Assembly: GCA_025765615.1 (NCBI GenBank)
Contig: JAIVFJ010000060.1
Location: 124,001-188,000, forward strand
Direction: 5' to 3'
DNA from: Zopfochytrium polystomum
Lineage: Eukaryota; Chytridiomycota; Chytridiomycetes; Chytridiales; Chytridiaceae
Length of the DNA: 64,000 nt
In this document: positions 8,670-19,522 of the stretch, piece after piece
How positions within the stretch are numbered: the first letter of the stretch is position 1
Layout: every line of letters starts with the position of its first letter
Notes under the pieces: model-generated
Told to the model about the DNA's origin: nothing
What the model saw: the letters and a program-made list of their open reading frames with translations, nothing else
Databases searched by the model: none
Position numbers and translations under genes: made by a program

Positions 8670-11600
8670 CTGAGGTAGTGGTCAATCCATCTGGAAGAAG
8701 CCTTGGTGCGCAAAAGCCAGATGAGTGCCGGCGACTACACGTGGTGCAGCGAGGTTGAGAGGGTTGTGAAGAGCTGTTACAAGTTCTGTGGGATGATGGA
8801 GTGGGAGGGAGGGAAGAGTTGATGTTTGGAGAAGACAGTGGGTGAGAGGCTGCGGAACGAGGGTGAGAGGCCTGGGAATTTGGTGGAGGGGATCTGCAGG
8901 GCTTGGAGCGCTTGTCAGAGAGGGCTTGATGGGCTTTGACTTCTCCCAAGAGATAGTGTCGTCGCAATGGGGGATCCAAATAAGTCGATGGGCGTCAAGA
9001 AGGAGCTGATGGAAAGCCGTGACAAGGGTTTTAAGGACAGAGGCAGCAGGGTTATCACATGAGAATAAGGAGTCATAAAAGGATTGAGGGATGAAGCCAC
9101 GAAGGACGGAGGAAAAATTGATACAAGATTGATGATCAAAGAGAAATTCAGGGCAGGAGAGCCAGTAAATGGGAGGAGAGCGACCATGAGGTGCAGGAGG
9201 AACAGAGGAGGAAAGAGTTTCAGCAAGGGTGTTGCGAATCATGGCAATGGCGTCAGCAGCTGCAGGGCATTGCCAGACATGCTCTGTGGTTTCCAGAGCG
9301 TGGTGGCATCGACGACAGAGCCCATCAGGGTAGACTTGAGGGTGTTGTTGGTGTAGAACTTTTTGGGTGGGCAAAGTGTTGCTGAGGATTTGAAGTCGAT
9401 ACTTGCGACAAGCAGAGCCAGGGAGGGTGCCAAAGAGGGAAGAGGGTTTAATTCCAGAGTGGAGAACAAGAAACGTGGCTTCCCAATGAACTAGGTCAGG
9501 GTTGTGGGTGATGTGGGCAAAGGCTGAGGTGTTCAGAAGTGCAAAATGGTGAGAGAGACCTGTGAGGAGTCGCAGTTGTCGTCAAAGTTGGCCCAAGACC
9601 GGGGTATTTGAGATGAAGGCGGTGGCTGGGAGGATCTGTTGTGAGAGGATTGGTAACAAAGTTGGGTCAGAAGTCAAGGGTACAGATGATGCCAGCTTGT
9701 CTGCTCGTTTGTTGCCAGCGTCGCTGTTGTGTCCACAAACCCAGGAAACTTGTGGAGGGGGGCCAATCCAAGACTGTAGAGTGGCTGCAACGGATGCCCA
9801 AAGGGTGGGGTGGGAAGTGGTGTGCAAAAGACGATGGAGGGAATCAGAGAGAGGAGGTGTGTTGAGCTCGCTGTGTGGATGGGGACTAAAGGAGTTTGAG
9901 GGAAAGAGTTCCTCAAAGGTGTGAACCACTCCAAGATTGTCAAGTCGAAAAGTGAGGGGCAGGGAAAGCTTTGCAGTGATGGTGAGGGCAGCAAGGAGAG
10001 CAGCAATTTCAGCAGTTGTGGAAGAGGCAGAGAGTGGAGGGAGGGCAAAAGAAAATTCAAAGTTAAGCTCAAGGCAAACAACAGAGCCAGCCATGAAGCC
10101 CTCCTCACGAAGGGAGCCATCAGTGTCAAAGGTCAAGGATGGGTGGGTATGAGCAAGGTCAGCAGGGAGGAGGGGCACATCCATTGGTTGAAAGCAGGGA
10201 TTTGTGAAGGGAGCTGGATTGAAAGTGGAGTGGCGGGAGGTGAGGAATGGGAAAGGTGTGGGTGTGAAAACGGTGGTTGGGGAAGGCAAGTTAACAAAGA
10301 AGATAGGCTGCTACTGCAGTTGTGCGGCTGCTGATGGGGACTGTGTAGGTGGAGTGTGCAAGGGAAGTTGGATTGTAGGGAGAGGTGTGCTTGCTGCAGG
10401 GGTAAGAGAATGGGGGGAGCCAATGGGGCAGCCAAGGCATTGGACCAAGTGGAAAATGTGGTAGGAAGGGTGAAGGCGTTCAGGGAGCCTGGAGTAGTTT
10501 TGAGAAAGGAGTTGGGGGTTTGTGAGTGTGTGAGTCCAGTTAACAATGTGGAAGAATTCAAATTGTGGTGGGGTCATCAGACGGAAAAAACTGCCACGAG
10601 CAAGGGGGGGATGGTGAAGGGGATCCAAAGAAGATGGGTAAAAGTGATTGTAAAGAGGACCATCAGGAGGGCTGTGGTAAAAGACTGGAGAGCCAAAGGT
10701 GGGAGCAGCGAAAATAAAGGTCTTAATGATGTGGTACACTTCACAGAGTTTGTCAGGGAGAGAGCTGTCTTTGTAAGAAGGACTGGTGAGGCGGAGGTCA
10801 AAAAGTTGTTCAAAAAAGAAGACTGAGTGTGAACGGAGAGTGGGAAGCACTTTGAGAAAAATATGCCAAGGAACTAATGAGTTGATGGAGTGAGCGTGAA
10901 CAGAAAATAGGGGTGGACTGGGTGTTGACGGCAGAGATGAAGATTTTCTTGGTGTTAGACTCGATGTCGTTATGTGACTGGTACTCAAAGAGGAGATTTG
11001 CCTGAAGCTGCAGATCCTCCAAGGTGCTGGAGAGGGTGTTGGTGTCGTCGACAAGGGCAAAGCCAGTAACAGAAACAGGGGGGTGGGGGGTTGAAGAATT
11101 GGACAGGGAAGTTACGAGGGGTGGGAACCAACAATCAAGCACGCAAAGAACAGGGTCCCAAAAGATACGACAATCAAGGGGTCCCTCAAGGGAGCCTTGC
11201 TGAATCATAGTGCCAATGGGGAAGGAAGGGGATGGGCCAAAAGCTGTGATGACAGAGGAACGAAAACGATGTTGGGAATTGACACGCATGCGAACATAAG
11301 AAGAGGGGAGGTGAATACGTTCCCAGGAGGCAATGAGGCCAGCAACAGGGGCGCTGTCAAAAGCTTTCTTAATGTCGTTGAGGAGAAGGTATAAGGGCTG
11401 TTTAGTGGAATGGGCAAGGTCAAGGGCGTAGCACAAGGTGGGGAGGCGGGTCAGGAGAAGAGCCAGGTAGGGCAGAGAAGTTGCAACCAAGGAGTACAGT
11501 GTGAGAAGAGAGGATGGAAGAGATACGAGAAAGATGGATCGATTGAACAACTTTGGCAGCAAGTTTGCAGGGGCTGATTGGACGGAGGTTAGTGATGTCA

Positions 11601-11690
11601 CCACCCCACACAGCTTTCTTGGGTATGGGGAAGATGGAGGAAGATGCCCAAGAGTCCGGGATGTCAAGGAAGTGAAAGAATTTGCTATGG
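8670..11690 (-). mobile_element. LINE remnant: reverse transcriptase, RNase H and zf-RVT
   Basis: On the minus strand the 3' half of a LINE can be read in broken frames. RT landmarks are IPKKAVWGG...NLRPISPCKLAAKVV (11,500-11,640), LLNDIKKAFDSAP (near 11,360), GTMIQQGSLEGPL (near 11,190) and ALVDDTNTL, the FADD box, near 11,050. An RNase H domain follows at 9,700-10,130, with TDGSLREEG, TTAEIAALLAAL, RLDNLGVV and GHNSDAGNKRADKLA supplying the D-E-D-D residues. A terminal zinc finger CRRCHHALETTEHVWQC (zf-RVT) lies near 9,290-9,340. The order RT-RNase H-zf-RVT is typical of I/Tad-like LINEs. Many stops show it is dead. Confidence 0.8.
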
Positions 11691-11905
11691 TGGCTGATTG
11701 ATGGGTTGGGCTGCTGTGGTGTACACTACTGAAGGTGATTGTGGTGGGAGGTTGAGCTTGGCTTCTGTCAGTCTTGTGTTTGTCTTTATACAAAACTGTT
11801 ACAAGGACCATCACTTGCAAAATGCTGCAAGTCATCCTTGCAGAGCAGTATCAGGTCAAAGCTCCTGCACACTTCTTACACCAAAAGACCTGAAACTAAC
11901 ACTCC
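11675..11905 (+). repeat. LTR-like segment, direct copy of 28,346-28,597
   Basis: About 230 bp from GAAAGAATT to CTAACA are repeated in the same orientation at 28,346-28,585 with scattered differences and a short insertion. It contains CTTTATACAAAACTGTTAC and ends CTAACA. The end and the TATACAAAA motif resemble the Copia LTR at 17,400-17,632, so it is probably an LTR of a related family. Confidence 0.6.
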
Positions 11906-12179
11906 CCCCTAAGCTGTGGCAGGAGCAAAGGCCAGCACAGAGGAAAACCTTAAACCACAGTCAACTTAAGGAAACCGTACACCGGAGAAAGAAGAATCAC
12001 AAACATGTATGACTGGCCATCAGATGGCAGAACAGAAAGGACAGACCACACTAACAAAAATGGATGGGGGCACATGTTGAAGTTCAGAGGTAAAAGAAAT
12101 TGAGTCAAAGTAATGAAAAAGAACAAAGAAGAAAACAGCTTCACAGATAAGAAAAAATGAATTAGAGGAAAGAGAAGAA
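11906..12179. other. No recognisable gene
   Basis: AT-rich sequence between the LTR-like segment and the Copia RNase H end. I see nothing in it beyond short frames. Confidence 0.4.
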
Positions 12180-13590
12180 ACAAAGACCAGTGCGACTCAG
12201 ATGGTATTCACTGAGAGCAGCTGAGAGAGATTTTGTCATATAGTCTGCAGGCTGTTCTCCTCCAGCAATCCATTCAAGCCGTACTACCTTTTGTTCCACA
12301 AGTTCTTGAATATAATGATACTTTACCATGATATGATTTGACCGATTGGTGTAAAGATCATTTGAACTGAGGTTGATCACACTGATGTTGTCAGTGTAGA
12401 TGAAGTGGAGTTGGAGACAGAAGTTGAAGTGCTGAGTAGAGTTGGGATAGAGCCTTAAGTTCTCGTCCCAGTTCAGACACAGCTACATATTCAGCTTCCT
12501 GCGGTGACAGCATGACTCAGTACTGCTCTGAACAGATGTCCCACTAATAGCTGTTCCTCCAAATAGAACATAGTAGCCAGGCTGTGATTTCCCATCTGAG
12601 TGGACACCATGGGCAGCGTCAGAGTAACCGGCTACATCTGTGCAGTTGCGAGAATAGAATAAACCATACTCCCTATTACTGTTGAGATATTCGAGAACCA
12701 GTATAAGGATCTTCATGTGTTGCTCGCTAGGATCTTTGCTGAAGGCACCAAGGTATGAAATAGCTGGGGCAAGGTCTGGTCGCGTGTGTGTTGCAAGGTA
12801 GTTGATGCCACCAAGGATTGCCTGGTACAGTCTCTGGTCTGGAGCTGCTTAGTCAATCCCACGTGGCTGAAGATTGAGACTACTGGGAAGGGCAGTTACT
12901 GCAGTGCAGTTGTTGATAATGTTGGCATGGCATTGAAGTAAATACTTGATATAGGCTTTCTGGTGCAAGAAGATTCCGTTGTGGCAGTGTTCCAGTTGCA
13001 TATTGAGGATGGTTTCATTGCTTCCATTTCGCAGAGTTTGTAAAAGGATTAGGCAAGGCAATGGCAGAAGAAGTTTTGCCAGAATCACCAAAAACAAATA
13101 TTGTAAACTTAGCTTGCAGTGTGGATGATGCGCCAGTCAATTGACAAAGAAGGATGCACTGGTCTTCCAGAAGATTGTACTTTCCTGACCACTGTTTGAT
13201 TTGGGTGGCTGTTTGTCTCGTGCACTCAGTGTTGTGGTAATGAACTGTTCCATGCAAATTGGCACATAAAATATGCTGTTGAGGTATGTGTTGCTGATAT
13301 CAACTGTGTCAGTGTCCCAGTTGATTCAGGCAGCCATTTCAGTGAGTAAAAGACTATTGATTTGGAGAAAAGGTGAGTGAGTATTCTGAATATCAATGCA
13401 GTGACGCTAAGTGGGGCCCTTAGCCATGAGCCGTGCATAGAAGCACTCAATGCTGCTGTCTTCACAAAGTTTGACTTTGTAGACCCATTTGTTCCAGATT
13501 ATGTTGACATTGGTGGGTTGTTCAATAACTTCAAAGGCTGTCTGCAAATATACAAGGGTCTGGGCAAGGTGTGCTTGTCAAACACAGTTG
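12180..13590 (-). mobile_element. Copia reverse transcriptase-RNase H remnant (left)
   Basis: Minus-strand reading gives WNKWVYKVKLCEDSSIECFY then ARLMAKG near 13,410-13,490 (Copia RT start). WDTDTVDISNTYLNSIFY follows near 13,270-13,320, then the RT end (ETILNMQLEHCHNGIFLHQK, 12,945-13,015). The RNase H part has YSDAAHGVHSDGKSQ near 12,600 and SNDLYTNRSNHIMVKYHY near 12,340. It ends with EQPADYMTKSLSAALSEYH before a stop at 12,162. Frames are broken by stops. The part above about 13,016 lies inside the palindrome arm and is nearly identical to the right copy; the part below is clearly more diverged. Confidence 0.8.
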
Positions 13591-14799
13591 GCCTGAATGT
13601 GTACCCTTTGCAGAGTTGTCAGATGGTGGTGACAATTAACGTGGTTTTGATGGAATTTCGCCTGAAGGTAAGAAGTTTGTGGTGGATTCCTAATTTTAAA
13701 GTGTTATGTTTGTTTTGTTGTTGTAGAGAAATAGAATCTACTTGTGATGGTTTTAACTTTAAGAAACTTTAGGGAAATTAGTTCAGATTTTCTAAGATAC
13801 CCTGCACACAAAAGAAAGCACAAGAGAAAACTCTGCACAGGTGAGCCTTCTGCACGATGCTGGTCTGAGCTCCCCCCAGTACCGTATGAGGCGAGGCGAC
13901 CACTCCCCCATACACAGCTTGCCCTCAACGCTTTCCCCCGCGTCTCGCCTGGGCACATCAGGAGAATAACTGTTTCCTGGTTGGTATTCCTTGCAGAATG
14001 GGCTCCCTGCTCAGGACTCCACCTCCTCTGACACAGGTCCAGGCCACACTAGCCTACAAGCTGGGACTTCAGTGTTCGTGGGCCTTCGGTTGATTTTACA
14101 TTGCCGGTCTGCCACATCGGTCCGGCCTTCCACAGTCATGCCTATAGTGCTCCCAGTAAGGCCCACTGGAGGTGACGTTAATTGCAGAAGCACGGAATCC
14201 AGCCCGTCGTGCCGTCACCTCCAACACCAGAGCTGTACACTGTTATCTGATTCACTTTCGCTGTGGATTACCATGTGGTTGATACTTTTTACCAATTCCA
14301 GTTTAACTTCTTCCAATTCTGATTGCTGAAGCTGAATGCTGACCGAATGGAGGAAGTTGTTGTTTTCTGGAGTGACTCTGCTGTGGGGAATGGTTGATGC
14401 TTTGTCTGACTTTGTTGAGACTGCAGAAAACTGAATGCAACTCCAATTCAACGTGTTCAACTGGCAAAATTCAAGTTCAAAGATGGTTCAAGGTGACTGG
14501 TGACTGAATGGAGCAAAGTGGTGATGTTGGTGTTGTTTCTGAAGCTGATCTGCAGGAATGAATAGTTGAAGGTTTTCCTGAATTTTGCTGAGACTGCTGA
14601 GGTTTGAATAGTTTGATGATATGGTAAATGTAACTGTGTGTGAGGTGGTTGATTTTTGCTTTTGTTGGTCTAGAGTGGAGAATGAAGATAGAGACAAAGT
14701 TAGTGGTAGAAAGCATTAGTGAGAGTTAGTATATCCAGATGTTTCCACAGAGTTTGATTGCTTGATGAAGATTTGCCTTTTAGGAAACTGTACACTGGC
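13591..14799. other. Left-arm segment without recognised coding sequence
   Basis: This part of the arm has no recognisable domain. A GC-rich block at 13,850-14,230 contains a 10-bp inverted repeat GGAGGTGACG / CGTCACCTCC (about 14,167-14,222). The rest is AT-rich. Its mirror lies at 25,778-26,986. Confidence 0.5.
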
Positions 14800-17632
14800 T
14801 TAGGTAAAGCAATAAACAGGCATGACTGGCCACCAAGGTTGCTCACCACCAGGAATCCATTCCAGTCGAATCACTTGTTGATCAACCAGTTCCCGGATAT
14901 AGTGATACTTAACCAGTATATGTTTTGACCTATTTGTGTATAGATTGTTTGAGCTCAAATTGACAACGCCTTGGTTGTCAGTATGGATTGGAATAGGAGT
15001 TGGGGACGGGAGCATAAGTGCTGTGTGTTGTTGTGAGGTGTCCTCCAGTTCTCGTCCTAGTTCTGAGACCGCAGCGTATTCTGCTTGCTGAGGTGAAAGC
15101 ATAACTGTAGGACTGCGAGTTGATGCCCAGCTGATGATAGTGGTATTTCCAAACAAGACGAAGTAGCAAAGCTGTGATTTCCCATCAGCATGAGCTCCAT
15201 GAGCAGCATCCGAGTAGCCGAAAATTCCAGACCCTGTGTTGGAATAAAACAAACCATACTCACGTGTACCATTGATGTACTGAAGGACTCGAATGAGGAT
15301 CTTGTGTTGGTTGTAGGTCCCGATCAGCTACCAAGTTGACAGGACATTCTGGAGCATATTGGGCACCTTCAATTATAAGTGTGATGTTGTTGGCGAGTGG
15401 TATGAGAGCTGTGCCGAATCCTTCACAAGTAAGAATAGGTCCTTCTTTGGCGATACGCATGCTAGATTTCTGCTGAGTATAACTATAGGGAATGAAGAGA
15501 GAGAAATCTCGAAGTGTTGTGACATTGCAACCGTTGTCGATGAGTACAGGAAAAGAAATTGGAAGGGAAGGGACGTTAACTGCAAATGCCCGGATTACTC
15601 CCGGGCCATCCAAAAATCCTGTTGACTTTCATCTAGTTCGGTCTCTGATTGGAGTTGCGTTTCCATCCACAATTGCTGTTCTGCAGCATACTGCTCACTT
15701 TGCTGGTCATCCCAATCACCGTTCTTTAGCAGAAGTGCTTGGTTTTCAGGTATCTGCTGTTGTGGAGGTTTGGTTGCTGGAGTAAGAGCGCATTTGGATT
15801 TGCTGGTGGTCGATTCTGTTGCTGTTGCTGCAATTGCTGAAGAAATGTGTTGGCACACTGTCGAGCAACATGACCATAGCCTCCACATGCATGACATTGG
15901 ACTCCAAAAACTGTTGCTGTGCAGGGTACCAACTCCCCCCAGAGCCGCGTCCCATTGCGGTACCACCTGTTGCTGTTCCACGTGAACTTAGTCCTCGCCA
16001 TGTTCCTCGGCCTCGGCCAAAACCACCATATGGGCGCGGTGTGTACTGTTGGGACTGAGGGTTTTGGTACTGCAAGGTTGTTGGGCGGATATTAGGATAC
16101 GGCTGGTACTGCTGAGGTTTATGATAACTGCCACGACCGCGGAGTTGACTATAGTGTACTTTTGGCCGAATAATTACATTTGCTGTTGGTGTAGTGACTT
16201 CTGGAATGGCTGTTGTCAGGTCCCGCTCCTGTTGTGCTGCAAGTCGATCCCGCCTCTCATCATATGTATTTTGGCGGGCGGTAGATTTAAATAAGGTGAT
16301 TAGTTTAGTCAATGATGAAACAGAAGTGATAGGATTCCCTGCAAACATGAACGTATTGGCAACACCCATATCGATTAGCGTGTTGTTCAGGGCAGATACG
16401 AAGACTCGCACAACTTTGGAAAACGGTGTGATGCGACTGCGGATTCCACTGATGAACTTTCTGCAAAGCTTTCTACTTTGTGGTAAGCCATAATGAAGCG
16501 CATTGCAAATGACTCGGATGATTCTGCAGGTTCCATTTTTATACGTTCGAGATCATCAATAATTTCCTTTGCTAATCCTTGACCTGTTGTTCGACATGCA
16601 ATCGCAATTTCTCCAAGCAGTGTGTAGGCAAAAATCTGCCCTCGTCGGGGGAACTGTGGTAGAAGCTCTGGTTCAACATGTCGTCGAATGAGAAGGATAC
16701 AGTATGCGTTCTGGTCTTCTGTCCCTGGGAACCATTTGACCGGCTCACGCCCGTCTCGTGCAAATGCATAATGCTCGCCATGGTTGGGCCCCCTGCGTAC
16801 TCTGCATGTTGGGCCGACATTAGGATCATTGGGGTCCACTTGATCATTGCGTAATACGTTAATTCGGTCTGGGTCAACGCAGTGGCGGAAGCTCCAATAC
16901 AGCAATTTCGACGAGTTGAGTGCTAATTGAACAGTAAAAACGCGGACAGCTGTTATTCTGCAAGGAACCAGTCGAAGATCACGATATTTGGTGGATAGAT
17001 AGAGTGGAAGTAGCTCTTTCCTGTGGTGGTAAGCGATTCCTGAAGCAATTGAAAGAAGTTGCAAACGTAAACTCTCGAAATTCGGCGTTATCAGGTGGCT
17101 GATGTTGTGGATGAGTGCTGTTACACGCTCTGCAACGCTGCTGCAGCGAAAAACGATCGTCAAAAACGTCTTCCCCAGTGTTAAAAGTGGTGTGGACGTG
17201 GTGAAATGGTGGGGGTACAAAAACTGAAGGTGTTGGTTCTGCAGGTAGTGATGCTGGTGATGTGTGGTGGTGAGTGGCACTGTTTGTTTACTCGTTTTTC
17301 AAGTGTGTTGCTGCGTTCTGCACGTTCTTCCTCGATTCTGCTTGTTGTTTATACTCCAGATGATTGGGATGGGTCACAATTTTGTATGAAAGAAATGACT
17401 GCTGCTGTTTGTGGGTGGTGGTGAACTACTCTGGTGGACTACTCTCTTGTGATGGTGAAGCTGACATGGGAGACTGTTGTACAATGTATGCTGTTTGGCT
17501 TTATACAAAATTGTGACAAAGACCAGGTGACAAAAAATGCACCAAATCCTCATCACAGTTGGTGCTCCCATGCACTACAGTGTGAGGTGTTGCTCCTGCA
17601 CACTGCTTACTGCAAAAACCCAAAATCTAACA
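14800..17632 (-). mobile_element. Internally deleted Copia element (LTR-gag-protease-RNase H), left-arm copy
   Basis: On the minus strand an LTR-like start TGTTAGATTTTGGG lies at 17,632, with a TATA-like CTTTGTCACAATTTTGTATAAAG inside. A gag frame covers 17,280-16,390 (RRVEPELLP-type capsid region with QVDPNDPNVGPTC) and, after a frame change, 16,411-15,746. A zinc knuckle CHACGGYGHVARQC lies near 15,870-15,910. A protease-like stretch FPVLIDNGCNVTTL is near 15,530. At about 15,310 this joins directly to an RNase H domain (EYGLFYSNTGSGIFGYSDAAHGAHADG through RSKHILVKYHYIRELVD), so integrase and RT are missing. It is therefore a non-autonomous deletion derivative. Confidence 0.8.
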
Positions 17633-17687
17633 ATATGTCCGCACTACCTGGGATCATGGACTTTTCTACCAGAAGGGAGACTCCCAG

Positions 17688-18284
17688 ATGACATGCATCA
17701 CCAATGCAACGCTCCCAGAGGTTGAGAAAGCTGCAGGTATTTCTTACCCAGAGTGGGATGAACCACATGGCTACGCTGATGCCAGCTATGCTGAAGAGGA
17801 TGGACGCAAGTCGAGGTCAGGACATGTGTTCATGCTTTGCAGGGGTGCTATTACATGGTACAGCAAGAAACAATCAGTTGTCGCTTTGTCCTCAACTGAG
17901 GCGGAATACTTCTCCCTTACTGAGGCCATCAAAGAGGCAATCTGCCTATGAATGCTCTTCCAGGAGCTGGGTATGGATTTAAATAAGCCCACTACTGTTT
18001 ATGAAGACAATCGTTCAACCATAGCTATTGCTATGAATCCAATACACCATGGTTGGGTCAAACACTTTGACATGAGGTTGCATTTCGTACGGGACCACTT
18101 GGAGAAAAAGGAGGTTCAACTCATTCATTGCCCAACGGACATGATGATTGCCGACCTTCTCACCAAAGCTCTTCCTGCAGCTCAACATGCAAAGCTTGCA
18201 TCACTGATGGGAATTTGCAGTCTCGCCGACCTCCAAGGTGTAAGCGTGGTGCCCACGCTCAAATCAGCACAACGCTTAGTCTAA
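17688..18284 (+). mobile_element. Copia RNase H fragment, left-arm copy
   Basis: The plus strand reads EPHGYADASYAEEDGRKSRSG, then SVVALSSTEAEYFSLTEA, and after one in-frame stop near 17,949, LGMDLNKPTTVYEDNRSTIAI, KHFDMRLHFVRDHLEKKEV and DLLTKALPAAQHAKLASLMG. These are the D-E-D motifs and C-terminal tail of a Ty1/Copia RNase H. It belongs to a different Copia lineage from the copy at 14.8-17.6 kb. Following sequence to about 18,600 includes a purine tract (AGGGGGG) and AATAAA near 18,593, so it may be the element's 3' end. Confidence 0.8.
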
Positions 18285-18756
18285 AGGCTCTCTCTGGCTT
18301 CTCCAGCTACACTTGTGGGTTCATGCAGGCTTTCACAAGTGTAGGGGGGTACATGGGTGGGTTCGAGTCCCACTGCTTGGCTGGCATTGTTGGACAGCCA
18401 TGTACTCCAGGAGAAACAGTTGCCCCCTCTCTTTCTATTGCAGGGTGTGTTGAGATTCGACCCACGGGGTACACTACGCCTGTTACTGATGATCCCTTTG
18501 AGTATTCCATCCAATCACATTGGATGCGGTGTTTGAAGGGCTCAGTAGATTCAATACTTGAATGGGGCGCTCGGAAGGGCTAATCTGTTCTCAATAAAAA
18601 GAGATAGGCAAAGGCGGCTGTTGTTCTAGCTTTGTTCATCCTACGGGTAGGAACAATGCAATTAGAACATGCACAAAAACGCTCAAACTACGCACTCTGC
18701 ACATGTAACACAGCACAGCAAGCATGCAGAAGCAGTGTACCACTGCCCCATGCTCT

Positions 18757-18870
18757 GGAATTCCGCTCTCTGCATCGGAATAACCCTCTCTGCATCGGAA
18801 TTCCGCTTCCTGATCTGGAATTCCGCTCTCTGCATCGGAATTCCACTCTCTGATCCGGAATTCCAGCTTT
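18757..18870 (+). repeat. Minisatellite of about 21-bp units (GGAATTCC-based), left arm
   Basis: About five units of the type GGAATTCCGCTCTCTGCATC occur in tandem with variants (one lacks the second half of the GGAATTCC core). The mirror array is at about 21,708-21,821. Confidence 0.85.
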
Positions 18871-19099
18871 CCTGCTGTACTGTGCAATCTGAGCAATGCA
18901 ACAGGCATTTAGGAATCAGGGATTGCACCAATCACTGCATTTCTAAAAGTGAGATAAAATCTGAGCTCACCAGAGATTGCACCAATCATTGGATTTCAAA
19001 AAACAAGGAAAAAAGCGGCTTGTTTCCCAAACAAGCTTCCTGATTTGGAAACAACCAAACCAATTTACAAGCAACTGTTTCTCAAACAAGCTGTAAATT

Positions 19100-19330
19100 G
19101 GTTCCTGGTGGTACTCAGCCCAGACAAAGTGCTCAGCCCAAGGTGGTACTCAGCCCTGGCTGGTACTTAGCCCTGGGTGGTGCACAGCCCAGGCTGGTAC
19201 TCAGCCCTGGGTGGTGCTCAGCCCAGGCCGGTACTTAGCCCTGGCTGGTACTCAGCCCTGAGTGATGCCCAGCCCTGGGTGGTACTCAGCCCTGAATGGG
19301 TACTTAGCCCAGGATGGGGGTTTGTGCTCA
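19100..19330 (+). repeat. Minisatellite of about 16-bp units (GGTGGTACTCAGCCCT), left arm
   Basis: Roughly a dozen degenerate units alternate GGTACTCAGCCCTGG, GGTACTTAGCCCTGG and GGTGCTCAGCCCAGG. The mirror array is at about 21,248-21,478. Confidence 0.85.
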
Positions 19331-19522
19331 GCCTGTTTTATCTCATTTCTGTGGTCTGCCCTGTGCAGCCCACTGCTCCCTCTGTTTTCTGATGGCTCCA
19401 ACCTGCAGGAGTATAAAAGCAGCAACCTCTCACAGAGATCAAAAAAAGGAAAAAAAAAACCCCCTCCTTGCTGCTTTGACAGAATCCAGTGCAAAACAAG
19501 CCAATATCTCTTCCTCCATTTG

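Larger units (their letters stand above)
13016..19522 (+). repeat. Left arm of a giant inverted repeat (palindrome)
   Basis: About 6.5 kb here is repeated as reverse complement at 21,056-27,562. Paired positions sum to 40,577-40,578, giving an axis near 20,289. The differences I found are a homopolymer run (5 versus 4 A near 17,161), a second run (10 versus 11 A near 19,450-19,459), and single substitutions near 13,215 and 19,501. The outer edge near 13,016 falls inside Copia RT, beyond which the two sides still match but with clearly lower identity. Confidence 0.95.

Noticed and set aside
5651..11690. The two opposed LINE halves as one element inverted by twin priming
   Set aside because: Twin priming inverts the 5' part upstream of the 3' part. 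Here the 3' ends face the 5' part and a Copia gag piece lies between, so independent insertions or later rearrangement are simpler.
17688..18284. RNase H frame as a host gene
   Set aside because: It has Copia-specific motifs, an in-frame stop and an identical mirrored copy.
18757..19330. Regular short repeats that could suggest a CRISPR array
   Set aside because: Units are contiguous without unique spacers, and the context is eukaryotic; they are minisatellites.
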